64,000 bases of DNA from NCBI GenBank assembly GCA_905221385.1, contig CAJNCV010000001.1, positions 1 through 64,000 on the forward strand, written 5' to 3'. The notes beneath the pieces were generated by a model. That model was not told the origin of the DNA. It did no database searches and worked only from the letters and a program-made list of their open reading frames with translations. Source of the stretch: a bacterium. Lineage in GTDB: Bacteria; Bacillota; Bacilli; Lactobacillales; Streptococcaceae. Below, in pieces: positions 9,665-18,789 of the stretch (position 1 is the stretch's first letter; every line of letters starts with the position of its first letter). The position numbers and the translations under genes are program-made.

Positions 9665-10927
9665 TTATTTTTTCTTCCTATTTAGGACGGCATTGAGGAC
9701 AATGGCCAGTAGGCTGGCTACGACGATTCCGTTTGAGAAAAACATTTGGAAGGCTGTTGGCATGCTGACGAAGAGATTACTGTTATTGAGTCCGACACCT
9801 GCAGCGATGGAGACAGCTGCGATAAGGAAATTGTGTTCATTGTTAGCAAAGTCAACGCGGGCGAGGATTTGCATCCCTTGAAGGGAAACAAAGCCAAACA
9901 TCACCAGCATGGCACCACCAAGAACAGGGCTCGGAATGATTTGGGCGAGGGCACCAAACTTAGGAAGGAGTCCAAGGAGAACTAGGAAACCAGCTGCGTA
10001 GTAGATTGGTAGGCGAGTCTTGATACCTGATAATTTAACCAAACCAACGTTTTGTGAAAATCCTGTATAAGGGAAGGTGTTAAAAATTCCTCCGAGAAGG
10101 ACGGCCAGACCTTCTGCACGATAACCGTTGCGAAGGCGCGTGCTGTCGATCGGATCATTGGTAATATCAGACAAGGCCAGGTAAACACCAGTGGACTCAA
10201 CCATAGACACCGTTGCGATGATACACATCATGACAATAGATGAGATTTCAAAGGTTGGCATCCCAAAGTAGAGAGGAGTTGGAACATGGACAAGCGGTGC
10301 TGCCGCAACAGGGGAGAAATCAACCAAGCCCATGGTAGCAGCAATGGCGGTACCAACAACCAGACCAATCAAAATAGAGATAGACTTGATAAATCCTTTG
10401 GTAAAGATGTTGATCAAGAGGATAATTAGAACAGTGATGGCTGCAAGCAAGAGACTTTGACCAGTTGGCTCTGGGACATTATTTCCCATATTTCCGATAG
10501 CGACAGGAATTAAGGTTAAACCAATCGTGGTAATGACAGATCCTGTTACGATAGATGGGAAGAGATTGGCAACTTTTGAGAAAATGCCGGAAATCAGAAC
10601 CACATAAATCCCAGAAACGATAAGGGCACCAAACATAGCACCGCTACCGTGACTCTGCCCAATCATAATTAAAGGAGCGACGGATTGGAAGGCAACTCCG
10701 AGAACGACTGGTAGTCCAATTCCGAAGTATTTGTTGAGTTGGAGTTGAAGGAAGGTGGCCACCCCACACATGAAGATATCTGTGGAGATTAGGTAGGTCA
10801 ACTGCTCAGCTGAATAGCCAAGAGCTGTCGCAATCATGATAGGAACCAGGATAGAACCTGAGTACATGGCTAGTAAGTGCTGCAAGCCAAGAACGGCTGC
10901 TTGTGAATGTTTTTCTTGTTTTTGCAT
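9665..10927 (-). CDS. pbuX: Xanthine permease
   Basis: A 420-residue nucleobase:cation symporter-2 (NCS2) membrane protein with about 12-14 hydrophobic segments. The family QN signature is seen as FSQNVGLVKLSG near residue 290. It imports xanthine for salvage by the Xpt enzyme encoded just upstream. The ATG overlaps the xpt stop by one base (TAATG), so the two are translationally coupled and share the guanine riboswitch at 11.6 kb. Confidence 0.95.
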   Translation of the reverse strand: MQKQEKHSQAAVLGLQHLLAMYSGSILVPIMIATALGYSAEQLTYLISTDIFMCGVATFLQLQLNKYFGIGLPVVLGVAFQSVAPLIMIGQSHGSGAMFGALIVSGIYVVLISGIFSKVANLFPSIVTGSVITTIGLTLIPVAIGNMGNNVPEPTGQSLLLAAITVLIILLINIFTKGFIKSISILIGLVVGTAIAATMGLVDFSPVAAAPLVHVPTPLYFGMPTFEISSIVMMCIIATVSMVESTGVYLALSDITNDPIDSTRLRNGYRAEGLAVLLGGIFNTFPYTGFSQNVGLVKLSGIKTRLPIYYAAGFLVLLGLLPKFGALAQIIPSPVLGGAMLVMFGFVSLQGMQILARVDFANNEHNFLIAAVSIAAGVGLNNSNLFVSMPTAFQMFFSNGIVVASLLAIVLNAVLNRKKK

Positions 10928-11508
10928 TAGAGATCTGCCTCCTTAAATACGACCTGACCATTTTCGAAACGATCCAAGCGAGCCAGTGATAGGACTGGAT
11001 ACCCTGCTTTTTCAAGCAAATCACGTCCATCTTGGAAAGATTTTTCAATCACGATACCAATCGCTTCAACTTTTGCTCCAGCTTGTTCGATGATTTGGAT
11101 CAAGCCTTTGGCAGCTTGGCCATTAGCAAGGAAATCGTCAATAATCAATACCTTGTCCTCTGGTGAAAGGAATTTTCCAGCGATGGAAACGGTGCTGGTC
11201 ACTTGCTTGGTAAAGGAGTAGACTTGGGCAGTTAAGATACCTTCGTTCATGGTGATGTTTTTAGCTTTCTTGGCGAAAATCATGGGGACATCTAAGGCTT
11301 CAGCTGTAAAAATGGCTGGGGCAATGCCTGACGCTTCAATGGTCACGACCTTGGTAATGTCAGCAGAAGCGAATTTGTCCGCAAATATCTTACCAATCTC
11401 TCGCATCAAGCTAAAGTCAACTTGATGGGTTAAAAAGGAATCCACCTTGAGGATGTTGTCCCCCAAGATATGCCCATCTTGAAGGATGCGCTCTTCTAAT
11501 AATTTCAT
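10927..11508 (-). CDS. xpt: Xanthine phosphoribosyltransferase
   Basis: A 193-residue PRTase that converts xanthine and PRPP to XMP for purine salvage. The PRPP-binding signature [14 protein letters not shown] lies near residue 124, and the N-terminal region [12 protein letters not shown] is typical of Xpt. TTAGGAGGTC gives a strong ribosome-binding site. It is the first gene after the purine riboswitch, with pbuX next in the operon. Confidence 0.96.
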   Translation of the reverse strand: MKLLEERILQDGHILGDNILKVDSFLTHQVDFSLMREIGKIFADKFASADITKVVTIEASGIAPAIFTAEALDVPMIFAKKAKNITMNEGILTAQVYSFTKQVTSTVSIAGKFLSPEDKVLIIDDFLANGQAAKGLIQIIEQAGAKVEAIGIVIEKSFQDGRDLLEKAGYPVLSLARLDRFENGQVVFKEADL

Positions 11509-11568
11509 AAGACCTCCTAAAGTCTAAAAGATGCTTCATTTGCTTGTTTAGGGATTCTGGCAAGAAAT

Positions 11569-11706
11569 AGAAAAAGGACCTACCTAATCCCCTAAGTAAG
11601 TCCCCAAAATAGGCATGGCCAACACCATACCTTCAGCTGACATACTCATTGTTAGGTGTTCCGGCACCTTGTAGAAACGTCGTGCCAATTCACGACATAA
11701 ACAAGT
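11569..11706 (-). ncRNA. Guanine-class purine riboswitch with intrinsic terminator, controlling xpt-pbuX
   Basis: On the minus strand the aptamer (11706-11644) has P1 ACTTGTT/AATGAGT, P2 GTCGTG/CACGAC with loop AATTGG, the invariant J2/3 GTTTCTAC, and P3 AGGTG/CACCT with loop CCGGAA, whose CC can pair with GG of loop 2. J3/1 is AAC, and its C (11651) is the discriminator for guanine or xanthine-type ligands rather than adenine. Downstream, GGACTTACTTA pairs with TAGGTAGGTCC followed by TTTTT (11603-11569). TGAGTATGTC at the 3' side of P1 can pair with the terminator arm as an antiterminator, so guanine binding should switch the operon off. Confidence 0.88.
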
Positions 11707-11812
11707 AAAATGATATTCAATTTTAAACAGGCTACTGCCAATGTTTTTATTTTACACCAATTAGCTTTATAAATCAAATATTTTGTTAGCAAATAGATCA
11801 TAAAAGCGAACG

Positions 11813-11854
11813 AATAAAAGGCTACAAGGCTAGAAAGTATTGTAGCCTTTTATT
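11813..11854. terminator. Intrinsic terminator after the glyoxalase-like gene
   Basis: AATAAAAGGCTACAA and TTGTAGCCTTTTATT form a perfect 15-bp stem, 3 bp beyond the stop codon of the minus-strand gene. Confidence 0.9.
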
Positions 11855-11857
11855 CTT

Positions 11858-12244
11858 CTATTCACTAAATCTTAAAAAATAACCATCAGGATCCAAAATC
11901 GCAAATTCATGAGGGTGAATAAAGCTATCTCCCACTCGAAATTCTCTTTTGGTCAGCGGACGATGGATAGGATAGTCAGCTTCTAGCAGTTTTTGGTGGA
12001 GCTGAGGGACATCTTCAATGCCAAAGGAAATATTGACACCGCGCCCGAAAGGATAGGTTAGTTGGGCTAATTCTTCTGTGCTGCCTTCTTCTAGCATAAG
12101 TTGGCAGTCTTCAAGCGAGAGGAAGAGAAATTTCTCCTCTGGACGCTCGTATTCGACAGAAAATCCCAGCAAGTCGCAGTAGAAGTGGCGTGACTTTTCG
12201 AGGTCAGATACTACAAATTCAGGAATGACAGCTTGATAGTCCAT
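11858..12244 (-). CDS. VOC (glyoxalase/bleomycin-resistance/dioxygenase) superfamily protein
   Basis: A 128-residue protein made of two beta-alpha-beta-beta-beta halves: PEFVVSDLEKSRHFYCDLLGF at 9-28 opens the first, and FAILDPDGYFLRFSE closes the second. The fold hosts metal-dependent isomerases, bleomycin-binding proteins and fosfomycin enzymes. The exact substrate cannot be read from sequence. An AAGGAG site precedes the ATG. It lies 11 bp after exoA and may share its transcript. Confidence 0.8.
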   Translation of the reverse strand: MDYQAVIPEFVVSDLEKSRHFYCDLLGFSVEYERPEEKFLFLSLEDCQLMLEEGSTEELAQLTYPFGRGVNISFGIEDVPQLHQKLLEADYPIHRPLTKREFRVGDSFIHPHEFAILDPDGYFLRFSE

Positions 12245-12255
12245 TAGCTTTCTCC

Positions 12256-13083
12256 TTAGAGTTCAATTTCCAATACAATCGGCGTATGGTCTTGACGCGC
12301 ACCTGAGTCAATCATGTCAGACTTGGTCACCTTGTCAGCCACACGGTTGCTAGTGAGCCAGTAGTCGATTCTCCAGCCTGTATTGTTGATTTTAGAAGTC
12401 TTGCTGCGTTGCGCCCACCAAGTGTAACGTTCCGAGACATCGCCGTGAATGTGACGGAAGGTGTCAGTAAATCCAGTTGCCAAAAGGTTGGTAAAACCAG
12501 CACGTTCCTCGTCTGTAAATCCAGGTGAACGGCGGTTGCTGGCAGGATTTGCAAGGTCGATTTCCTTGTGGGCTACGTTGTAGTCTCCGGTCGCAAGGAC
12601 TGGTTTTTCTTTGTCTAGTTGCGCCAAATACTCAGCATATTTGACATCCCAGACTTGGCGTTCTTCCAAGCGTTTGAGACCGTCTCCAGCATTTGGAGTG
12701 TAAACTTGCGTTACGAAAAATGCATCAAATTCCAAGGTGATGATACGGCCTTCTAAGTCCATGGTAGAAGGGGCACCGATTTCTGGGAAGCTAATCGTTG
12801 GTGTGAGTTCTTTCTTATAAAGGAACATGGTTCCAGCGTAGCCTTTGCGGGCAGGTTCTTGAGAGGAACGCCAAGTATTTTCGTAGCCTGGGAAGAGTTC
12901 TTCAAGTACTTCTAGGTGTTTCTTTGTAGGTCCCTTGGCAGAAAGCTTGGTTTCTTGGATAGCGATAATATCAGCATTTTCAGCTACTAAGGTTTGTAGG
13001 ACTTCTTGGGACAATTTTGCACGTGCTGAGTCGCTCGTTAGGGCTGCATTGAGGGAATCAATATTCCATGATATGAGTTTCAT
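12256..13083 (-). CDS. exoA: Exodeoxyribonuclease ExoA (AP endonuclease / exonuclease III family)
   Basis: A 275-residue EEP-fold nuclease for base excision repair, cutting at abasic sites. Motifs include the N-terminal KLISWNIDSLNAAL, the catalytic QETKLS near residue 42, TGDYNVAH (the D-x-N pair) and the C-terminal RQDHTPIVLEI with the catalytic Asp-His. The ATG at 13083 is preferred because AAAGGT lies just upstream and the protein then begins like known ExoA; a longer reading adds 21 residues without homology. A minus-strand extended -10 (TGGTATAAT, at 13117-13125) precedes it. Confidence 0.95.
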   Translation of the reverse strand: MKLISWNIDSLNAALTSDSARAKLSQEVLQTLVAENADIIAIQETKLSAKGPTKKHLEVLEELFPGYENTWRSSQEPARKGYAGTMFLYKKELTPTISFPEIGAPSTMDLEGRIITLEFDAFFVTQVYTPNAGDGLKRLEERQVWDVKYAEYLAQLDKEKPVLATGDYNVAHKEIDLANPASNRRSPGFTDEERAGFTNLLATGFTDTFRHIHGDVSERYTWWAQRSKTSKINNTGWRIDYWLTSNRVADKVTKSDMIDSGARQDHTPIVLEIEL

Positions 13084-13116
13084 AAACTTACCTTTTTCAT
13101 TCAGATTACAGACTAT

Positions 13117-13125
13117 ATTATACCA
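13117..13125 (-). promoter_or_regulatory. exoA promoter, extended -10
   Basis: Reading the minus strand, TGGTATAAT ends 33 bp before the exoA ATG at 13083. Confidence 0.65.
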
Positions 13126-13154
13126 AAAAAAGGCGCATTTCCCCAACGTATGGT

Positions 13155-13183
13155 TTGAAAAATCACCCTCTTTCGTTTATAAT
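13155..13183 (+). promoter_or_regulatory. Promoter of the DUF3290-DUF421 operon
   Basis: TTGAAA (13155-13160) and TATAAT (13178-13183) with 17-bp spacing, 33 bp before the start codon. Confidence 0.8.
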
Positions 13184-13216
13184 TAAGAATGATTTTATGA
13201 AAGGGAGTGAAAATAC

Positions 13217-13672
13217 ATGAAATTTTATTCTTATGACTATGTCCTCAGCCAAATCGGTCAGCAAAATGGCATCATGATTGGTTTAGGGATTGTCCTATTA
13301 GCTGTGACAGGTTTTTTTGCTTTTAAGGCATACCATGATAAAAAGGGGACTAAATTTCGTGAGTTGGTCATGATTTCAGCCTTGACCTTATTAGCTCTGC
13401 TTTTGGTTAGCATCACGACTTATCAAAACAATCAAGTATCTAATAATAAATTTCAAGCTTCACTTCATTTCATCGAGCTTGTTTCCAAAGAATTGGGCGT
13501 AGACAAGTCAGAGGTCTATGTCAATACCTCTGCGGACACTGATGGCGCACTTATCAAGGTAGGAGATCGCTATTACCGTGCCTTGAACGGAAGTGAGCCA
13601 GACAAGTACCTGTTAGAGAAAGTGGAATTGTATAAAACAGATGCAATTGAACTGGTGGAGGTAAACAAATGA
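13217..13672 (+). CDS. DUF3290 membrane protein
   Basis: A 151-residue protein with two hydrophobic segments (about 20-40 and 50-70) and a C-terminal soluble domain of about 80 residues. It matches the DUF3290 type commonly encoded directly upstream of a DUF421 (YetF-like) protein, as here, where the genes overlap by 4 bp (ATGA). The function is not established. AAAGGGAGTG is the ribosome-binding site. The tight coupling suggests the two proteins form a membrane complex. Confidence 0.8.
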   Translation: MKFYSYDYVLSQIGQQNGIMIGLGIVLLAVTGFFAFKAYHDKKGTKFRELVMISALTLLALLLVSITTYQNNQVSNNKFQASLHFIELVSKELGVDKSEVYVNTSADTDGALIKVGDRYYRALNGSEPDKYLLEKVELYKTDAIELVEVNK

Positions 13673-14304
13673 CACTCAATTATATCGAAATTTTAATCAA
13701 ACTAGCCTTGGGTCTCTTTTCGCTGGTTTTCGTGATCAATGTGACCGGAAAGGGAAACCTAGCGCCTAACTCAGCGATAGATCAAATCCAGAACTATGTA
13801 CTAGGGGGCATCATCGGTGGGGTGATTTACAATAGCTCTATCAGTATCCTTCAGTATGCAGTTATCTTGATCATGTGGACCATTCTGGTCTTGACTCTCA
13901 AATGGCTCAACAACAATGCTCACTTTGTGAAACGTTTGATTGATGGGAAACCAACCCTGCTCATCAAGAATGGGAAGATTGATCCAGAAGCCTGTCGTTC
14001 GGTTGGGTTATCTGCAGCGGACGTAGCTCTTAAACTCCGTAGCCAAGGAATTTTCCAAATGAAACAAGTCAAACGCGCTATGCAGGAGCAAAACGGTCAA
14101 CTCATCGTAGTCCAAATGGGAGATGAGAATCCCAAGTATCCTGTCGTAACCGATGGTGTCGTCCAAGTAGAAGTTTTGGAATCAATAGGCCGTAGTGAGG
14201 AATGGCTGCTTGATAACCTCAGCAAACAAGGTCATGACAATGTTGCCAATATCTTTATCGCGGAGTATGACAAGGGTGCCGTTACAGTCGTAACCTATGA
14301 ATAA
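13669..14304 (+). CDS. DUF421 (YetF-like) membrane protein
   Basis: A 211-residue protein with three N-terminal transmembrane segments (about 7-25, 43-62, 65-83) followed by a cytoplasmic DUF421 domain containing KPTLLIKNGKID near residue 105. In Bacillus, YetF-type proteins have been linked to cell-envelope and spore physiology. The role in streptococci is unknown. It ends 3 bp before an intrinsic terminator, closing the two-gene operon. Confidence 0.85.
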   Translation: MTLNYIEILIKLALGLFSLVFVINVTGKGNLAPNSAIDQIQNYVLGGIIGGVIYNSSISILQYAVILIMWTILVLTLKWLNNNAHFVKRLIDGKPTLLIKNGKIDPEACRSVGLSAADVALKLRSQGIFQMKQVKRAMQEQNGQLIVVQMGDENPKYPVVTDGVVQVEVLESIGRSEEWLLDNLSKQGHDNVANIFIAEYDKGAVTVVTYE

Positions 14305-14307
14305 GAA

Positions 14308-14333
14308 AAACCTGAGGTCCCCGCCTCAGGTTT
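14308..14333. terminator. Intrinsic terminator after the DUF421 gene
   Basis: AAACCTGAGG (14308-14317) pairs with CCTCAGGTTT (14324-14333), loop of 6 nt. Confidence 0.85.
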
Positions 14334-14358
14334 CCATTTGTAATCAGAAAGGGAGTTT

Positions 14359-16104
14359 ATGTCCATTATTCAAAAACTCTGGTGGTTTTTCAAATTAGAA
14401 AATCGCCGTTATCTAGTCGGGATTGTGGCCCTGGTCTTGGTCTCTGTCCTCAATCTCATTCCCCCCATGGTCATGGGACGGGTGATTGACGCTATTACAT
14501 CGGGACAATTAACCCAGCAGGACCTCCTTCTTAATCTATTTTATCTGCTGCTGGCGGCCTTTGGGATGTACTATCTACGCTATGTTTGGCGTATGTATAT
14601 CCTTGGAACTTCCTACCGGCTGGGGCAGATTATGCGCTCTCGTTTATTTGAGCACTTTACCAAGATGTCGCCTGCCTTTTATCAGACCTATCGAACGGGG
14701 GATCTGATGGCGCATGCAACCAATGACATCAATGCCCTAACTCGTCTGGCAGGTGGTGGCGTCATGTCTTCGGTGGATGCCTCTATCACGGCTCTGGTGA
14801 CTTTGCTGACTATGCTCTTTAGCATTTCCTGGCAGATGACGCTAGTTGCCATTTTGCCCCTGCCTTTCATGGCTTATGCGACCAGTCGTCTAGGGAGAAA
14901 GACCCACAAGGCCTTTGGCGAGTCACAGGCAGCCTTTTCCGAACTCAATAACAAGGTGCAGGAGTCTGTATCAGGTATCAAAGTAACCAAGTCTTTCGGT
15001 TATCAGGCGGACGAGCTGGAGTCTTTTCAGGCAGTCAATGAATTGACCTTCCAAAAGAACCTCCAAACCATGAAATACGATAGCTTGTTTGACCCAATGG
15101 TTCTCTTATTTGTTGGTTCATCCTATGTTTTAACTCTTTTGGTCGGTTCCTTGATGGTTCAGGAGGGGCAGATTACGGTTGGGAATCTGGTCACTTTTAT
15201 CAGCTACTTGGATATGCTGGTTTGGCCTCTTATGGCCATCGGCTTCCTCTTTAATATCACTCAGAGAGGGAAGGTTTCTTACCAACGGATTGAAAATCTT
15301 TTGTCTCAGGAATCACCTGTACAAGACCCTGAGTTTCCTCTGGATAGTATTGAAAATGGACGTTTGGAATATGATATTGACAGCTTTGCCTTTGAAAATG
15401 AGGAAACACTGACGGATATTCACTTTAGTCTGGAAAGAGGGCAAACCTTGGGCTTGGTCGGACAGACAGGCTCTGGGAAAACGTCCTTGATTAAGCTCCT
15501 CTTGCGTGAATACGATTTGGATAAGGGAGCTATTTATCTAAACGGTCACGATATTCGGGATTATCGTCTGACAGACCTTCGTGGTCTCATGGGCTATGTC
15601 CCTCAGGACCAGTTCCTCTTTGCGACCTCTATCTTAGACAATATCCGCTTCGGCAATCCTAATTTGCCCCTTTCAGCGGTCGAGGAAGCGACTAAACTAG
15701 CTCAAGTTTACCAAGATATTGTAGACATGCCTCAGGGATTTGATACAGTTATCGGTGAAAAAGGGGTCAGTCTATCTGGTGGGCAAAAGCAGCGTCTGGC
15801 AATGAGTCGGGCTATGATTCTAGACCCGGATATCTTGATTCTAGATGATTCCTTATCAGCCGTGGATGCTAAGACGGAGTATGCGATTATTGACAAGCTC
15901 AAGGAGACGCGGAAGGATAAGACAACCATTATCACAGCCCATCGCTTCAGTGCGGTTGTCCATGCAGATTTGATTTTAGTCCTGCAAAATGGCCGAATTA
16001 TCGAACGGGGCACGCACGATGACTTGCTAGCTTTAGATGGCTGGTATGCCCAAACCTATCAGTCTCAGCAGCTGGAAATGAAAGGAGAAGAAGATGCAGA
16101 ATAA
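14359..16104 (+). CDS. Heterodimeric ABC exporter, subunit with degenerate ATPase site
   Basis: A 581-residue half-transporter: six transmembrane segments in the first 300 residues, then an ATPase domain. Walker A GQTGSGKT is at about 368-375, the signature LSGGQ near 472 and Walker B ILILDDS at about 492-498, where Asp replaces the catalytic Glu. The H-loop His (ITAHR) is kept. An Asp at that position is typical of the inactive site of heterodimeric multidrug exporters such as LmrCD or TM287/288. It overlaps the next gene by 11 bp. The substrate is not evident. Confidence 0.92.
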   Translation: MSIIQKLWWFFKLENRRYLVGIVALVLVSVLNLIPPMVMGRVIDAITSGQLTQQDLLLNLFYLLLAAFGMYYLRYVWRMYILGTSYRLGQIMRSRLFEHFTKMSPAFYQTYRTGDLMAHATNDINALTRLAGGGVMSSVDASITALVTLLTMLFSISWQMTLVAILPLPFMAYATSRLGRKTHKAFGESQAAFSELNNKVQESVSGIKVTKSFGYQADELESFQAVNELTFQKNLQTMKYDSLFDPMVLLFVGSSYVLTLLVGSLMVQEGQITVGNLVTFISYLDMLVWPLMAIGFLFNITQRGKVSYQRIENLLSQESPVQDPEFPLDSIENGRLEYDIDSFAFENEETLTDIHFSLERGQTLGLVGQTGSGKTSLIKLLLREYDLDKGAIYLNGHDIRDYRLTDLRGLMGYVPQDQFLFATSILDNIRFGNPNLPLSAVEEATKLAQVYQDIVDMPQGFDTVIGEKGVSLSGGQKQRLAMSRAMILDPDILILDDSLSAVDAKTEYAIIDKLKETRKDKTTIITAHRFSAVVHADLILVLQNGRIIERGTHDDLLALDGWYAQTYQSQQLEMKGEEDAE

Positions 16105-17836
16105 GCAAGAACAATGGGCTATATTGAAGCGCTTGATGTCTTATCTCAAGCCCTATGGCCTCCTGACATTTTTGGCACTCAGTTTTCTCCTTGCGACGAC
16201 GGTCATTAAAAGTGTCATTCCCCTTGTGGCCTCCCACTTTATCGACCAGTATCTCAACAATCTTAACCAAATCGCTGTTACCGTTTTACTGGCCTACTAT
16301 GGTCTTTATATCCTGCAAACTCTGGTTCAGTATGTCGGCAATCTTCTCTTTGCGCGGGTGTCCTACAGTATTGTCAGAGATATTCGTCGCGATGCCTTTG
16401 CCAATATGGAGAAACTGGGCATGTCTTATTTTGACAAGACGCCAGCAGGCTCCATCGTTTCTCGTTTGACCAATGATACCGAGACCATCAGTGATATGTT
16501 TTCAGGGATTTTATCCAGCTTTATCTCAGCAGTTTTTATCTTTCTGACAACTCTCTATACCATGTTGGTGCTGGATTTTCGTTTGACAGCTTTAGTTTTG
16601 CTCTTTCTCCCCTTGATTTTCCTTTTGGTCAATCTCTACCGGAAAAAGTCAATGAAAATCATCGAGAAAACCAGAAGTCTCTTGTCAGATATCAATAGTA
16701 AGCTGGCAGAAAACATCGAAGGTATCAGGATTATCCAGGCCTTTAATCAAGAGAAGCGCCTGCAGGCAGAATTTGATGAAATTAACCAAGAGCACTTGGT
16801 CTATGCCAACCGTTCTGTAGCCTTGGATGCCCTCTTTTTGCGCCCTGCCATGAGTTTGCTGAAACTCCTAGGCTACGCCGTATTGATGGCTTACTTTGGT
16901 TACCGTGGTCTTTCTATCGGGATAACGGCTGGAACCATGTATGCCTTTATCCAGTACATCAACCGTCTTTTTGATCCCCTGATTGAGGTGACGCAAAACT
17001 TTTCAACCCTTCAAACTTCCATGGTGTCTGCAGGCCGTGTCTTTGCCTTGATTGATGAGACGACCTATGAACCTCTTCAAGAAGATGGGCAAGCCAAAGT
17101 CCAAGACGGCAATATCCGTTTTGAACATGTGTGTTTCTCATATGATGGCAAACATCCGATTCTGGATGATATTTCCTTTTCAGTTAACAAGGGCGAAACC
17201 ATTGCCTTTGTAGGGCATACAGGTTCGGGGAAATCTTCCATTATCAATGTCCTCATGCGCTTTTATGAATTTCAGTCAGGCCGCGTTCTCTTGGATGGTG
17301 TGGATATCAGGAACTACAGTCAGGAAGAGCTGAGAAAGAACATCGGTCTAGTCTTACAGGATCCCTTCCTCTATCATGGAACCATCAAGTCCAATATTGC
17401 CATGTATCAAGACATTAGTGATGAAGAGGTCCAGGCTGCGGCTGCCTTTGTTGATGCAGATTCCTTTATTCAGGATCTTCCGCTGGGTTATGATGCCCCC
17501 GTTTCCGAGCGTGGTTCGAGCTTTTCTACTGGCCAGCGCCAGCTTCTTGCCTTTGCTAGAACGGTTGCCAGTCAGCCTAAAATCCTGATTTTGGATGAAG
17601 CGACAGCCAATATTGACTCTGAAACAGAAAGTTTGGTTCAAGATTCCCTAGCTAAGATGAGACAGGGGCGGACGACCATTGCTATCGCCCATCGCCTTTC
17701 GACCATCCAAGACGCCAACTGCATTTATGTCTTGGATAAGGGGCGTATCATCGAGAGTGGAACCCATGAGGAACTCTTGGCCTTGGGAGGAACCTATCAC
17801 AAGATGTATAGCTTGCAGGCTGGAGCCATGTCCTAA
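16094..17836 (+). CDS. Heterodimeric ABC exporter, partner subunit
   Basis: A 580-residue half-transporter with six transmembrane segments and an ATPase domain: Walker A GHTGSGKSS near 374, Walker B ILILDEATANID with the normal catalytic Glu, and the H-loop AHRLSTI. The signature is FSTGQ instead of LSGGQ near 477, so this subunit supplies the poor signature to the degenerate site and the good Walker B to the consensus site. The pair is complementary to the upstream gene, confirming a heterodimer. Its stop codon is the left edge of a BOX element. Confidence 0.92.
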   Translation: MQNKQEQWAILKRLMSYLKPYGLLTFLALSFLLATTVIKSVIPLVASHFIDQYLNNLNQIAVTVLLAYYGLYILQTLVQYVGNLLFARVSYSIVRDIRRDAFANMEKLGMSYFDKTPAGSIVSRLTNDTETISDMFSGILSSFISAVFIFLTTLYTMLVLDFRLTALVLLFLPLIFLLVNLYRKKSMKIIEKTRSLLSDINSKLAENIEGIRIIQAFNQEKRLQAEFDEINQEHLVYANRSVALDALFLRPAMSLLKLLGYAVLMAYFGYRGLSIGITAGTMYAFIQYINRLFDPLIEVTQNFSTLQTSMVSAGRVFALIDETTYEPLQEDGQAKVQDGNIRFEHVCFSYDGKHPILDDISFSVNKGETIAFVGHTGSGKSSIINVLMRFYEFQSGRVLLDGVDIRNYSQEELRKNIGLVLQDPFLYHGTIKSNIAMYQDISDEEVQAAAAFVDADSFIQDLPLGYDAPVSERGSSFSTGQRQLLAFARTVASQPKILILDEATANIDSETESLVQDSLAKMRQGRTTIAIAHRLSTIQDANCIYVLDKGRIIESGTHEELLALGGTYHKMYSLQAGAMS

Positions 17837-17948
17837 TACTCTTTGAAAATCTCTTCAAACCATATCAGTTTTATCTGCAACCTCAAAGCAGTACTTTGAA
17901 CAGCCTGCGGCTAGTTTCCTAGATTGCTCTTTGATTTTCATTGAGTAT
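17836..17948. repeat. Shortened BOX element (boxA-boxB-boxC derivative)
   Basis: The ends are near-inverted repeats (ATACTCTTTGAAAATC and GATTTTCATTGAGTAT). The left part matches the start of boxA, the middle (TCAGTTTTATCTGCAACCTC) part of boxB, and the right part boxC (CCTGCGGCTAGTTTCCTAG). The usual boxA 3' half with the CGTCAGC-CGCC-TTGCCGTAG segment is missing, so this copy carries an internal deletion. BOX elements are typical of S. pneumoniae and close relatives. Confidence 0.8.
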
Positions 17949-17978
17949 AAGAAGGAATTCCTCCAAATTACAGCTTTC

Positions 17979-18009
17979 TTGCACCGCCTTTTCCATTTTG
18001 TGGTATAAT
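17979..18009 (+). promoter_or_regulatory. Promoter of the sugar transferase gene
   Basis: TTGCAC (17979-17984) lies 19 bp before TATAAT (18004-18009), which has an extended TG. A second TATAAT at 18030 has no correctly spaced -35 box. Confidence 0.6.
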
Positions 18010-18054
18010 GAAAAATGTTGACAAATAGTATAATGAAAACAAAGGAGAAACAGC

Positions 18055-18747
18055 ATGCTGAAATGGGAAGACTTGCCCGTGGAAATGCAATCAAGCGAGG
18101 TTGAGTCTTACTACCAGCTTGTCTCTAAAAGGAAGGGTTCGCTGATTTTCAAGCGTTGCCTGGATTGGGTTTTGGCCCTGTTTTTGCTACTTTTGACTTC
18201 TCCCGTCTTTCTTATCTTGAGTATTTGGATCAAGTTGGATAGCAAGGGACCTGTCATTTACAAGCAAGAGCGCGTGACCCAGTACAACCGTTCGTTCAAG
18301 ATTTGGAAGTTCCGTACCATGGTAACGGATGCGGATAAAAAAGGAAGTCTAGTGACTTCTGCTAACGATAGCCGTATTACCAAAGTGGGAAATTTCATTC
18401 GCCGTGTGCGTTTGGACGAACTACCTCAGCTGGTCAATGTCCTTAAAGGCGAGATGTCCTTTGTTGGGACACGACCTGAGGTGCCACGTTACACCGAGCA
18501 GTATAGTCCTGAAATGATGGCGACCTTGCTCTTGCCAGCAGGGATTACCTCTCCAGCCAGCATCAACTACAAGGATGAGGATACTATCATCAGTCAAATG
18601 ACGGAGAAAGGTCTGTCAGTTGACCAAGCCTATGTAGAACATGTTCTTCCTGAAAAGATGCGCTATAATCTCGCCTATCTCCGAGAGTTTAGTTTCCTTG
18701 GAGACATCAAAATCATGTTTCAAACCGTGTTTGAAGTGCTAAAATAA
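18055..18747 (+). CDS. Undecaprenyl-phosphate sugar phosphotransferase (initiating glycosyl-1-phosphate transferase)
   Basis: A 230-residue bacterial sugar transferase with one N-terminal membrane segment (about 38-62) and the catalytic block: FKIWKFRTMVTDAD near 82, then VRLDELPQLVNVLKGE and FVGTRPEVPRY near 140. This is the minimal PglC-like form. Enzymes of this class move a sugar-1-phosphate from UDP-sugar to undecaprenyl phosphate. Together with the next gene it resembles the pneumococcal pair proposed to put AATGal on the lipid carrier at the start of teichoic acid synthesis. That pathway assignment is from memory of the pneumococcal literature and is inferential. Confidence 0.85.
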   Translation: MLKWEDLPVEMQSSEVESYYQLVSKRKGSLIFKRCLDWVLALFLLLLTSPVFLILSIWIKLDSKGPVIYKQERVTQYNRSFKIWKFRTMVTDADKKGSLVTSANDSRITKVGNFIRRVRLDELPQLVNVLKGEMSFVGTRPEVPRYTEQYSPEMMATLLLPAGITSPASINYKDEDTIISQMTEKGLSVDQAYVEHVLPEKMRYNLAYLREFSFLGDIKIMFQTVFEVLK

Positions 18748-18789
18748 AGTAGTCATGAGAAAATGACTACAGATAAAAGGAGCAAATCA

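Noticed and set aside
11809-11816. AACGAATA, one base from a ComX box
   Set aside because: It lies in and next to the terminator of a minus-strand gene with no gene starting downstream on the plus strand.
17836-17948. RUP element or insertion-sequence end
   Set aside because: The inverted ends suggested this at first, but the internal blocks match boxA, boxB and boxC order, so a BOX derivative explains it better.
18018-18035. TTGACA closely followed by TATAAT as a promoter
   Set aside because: Only 6 bp separate the two boxes, which is too short for sigma-A.
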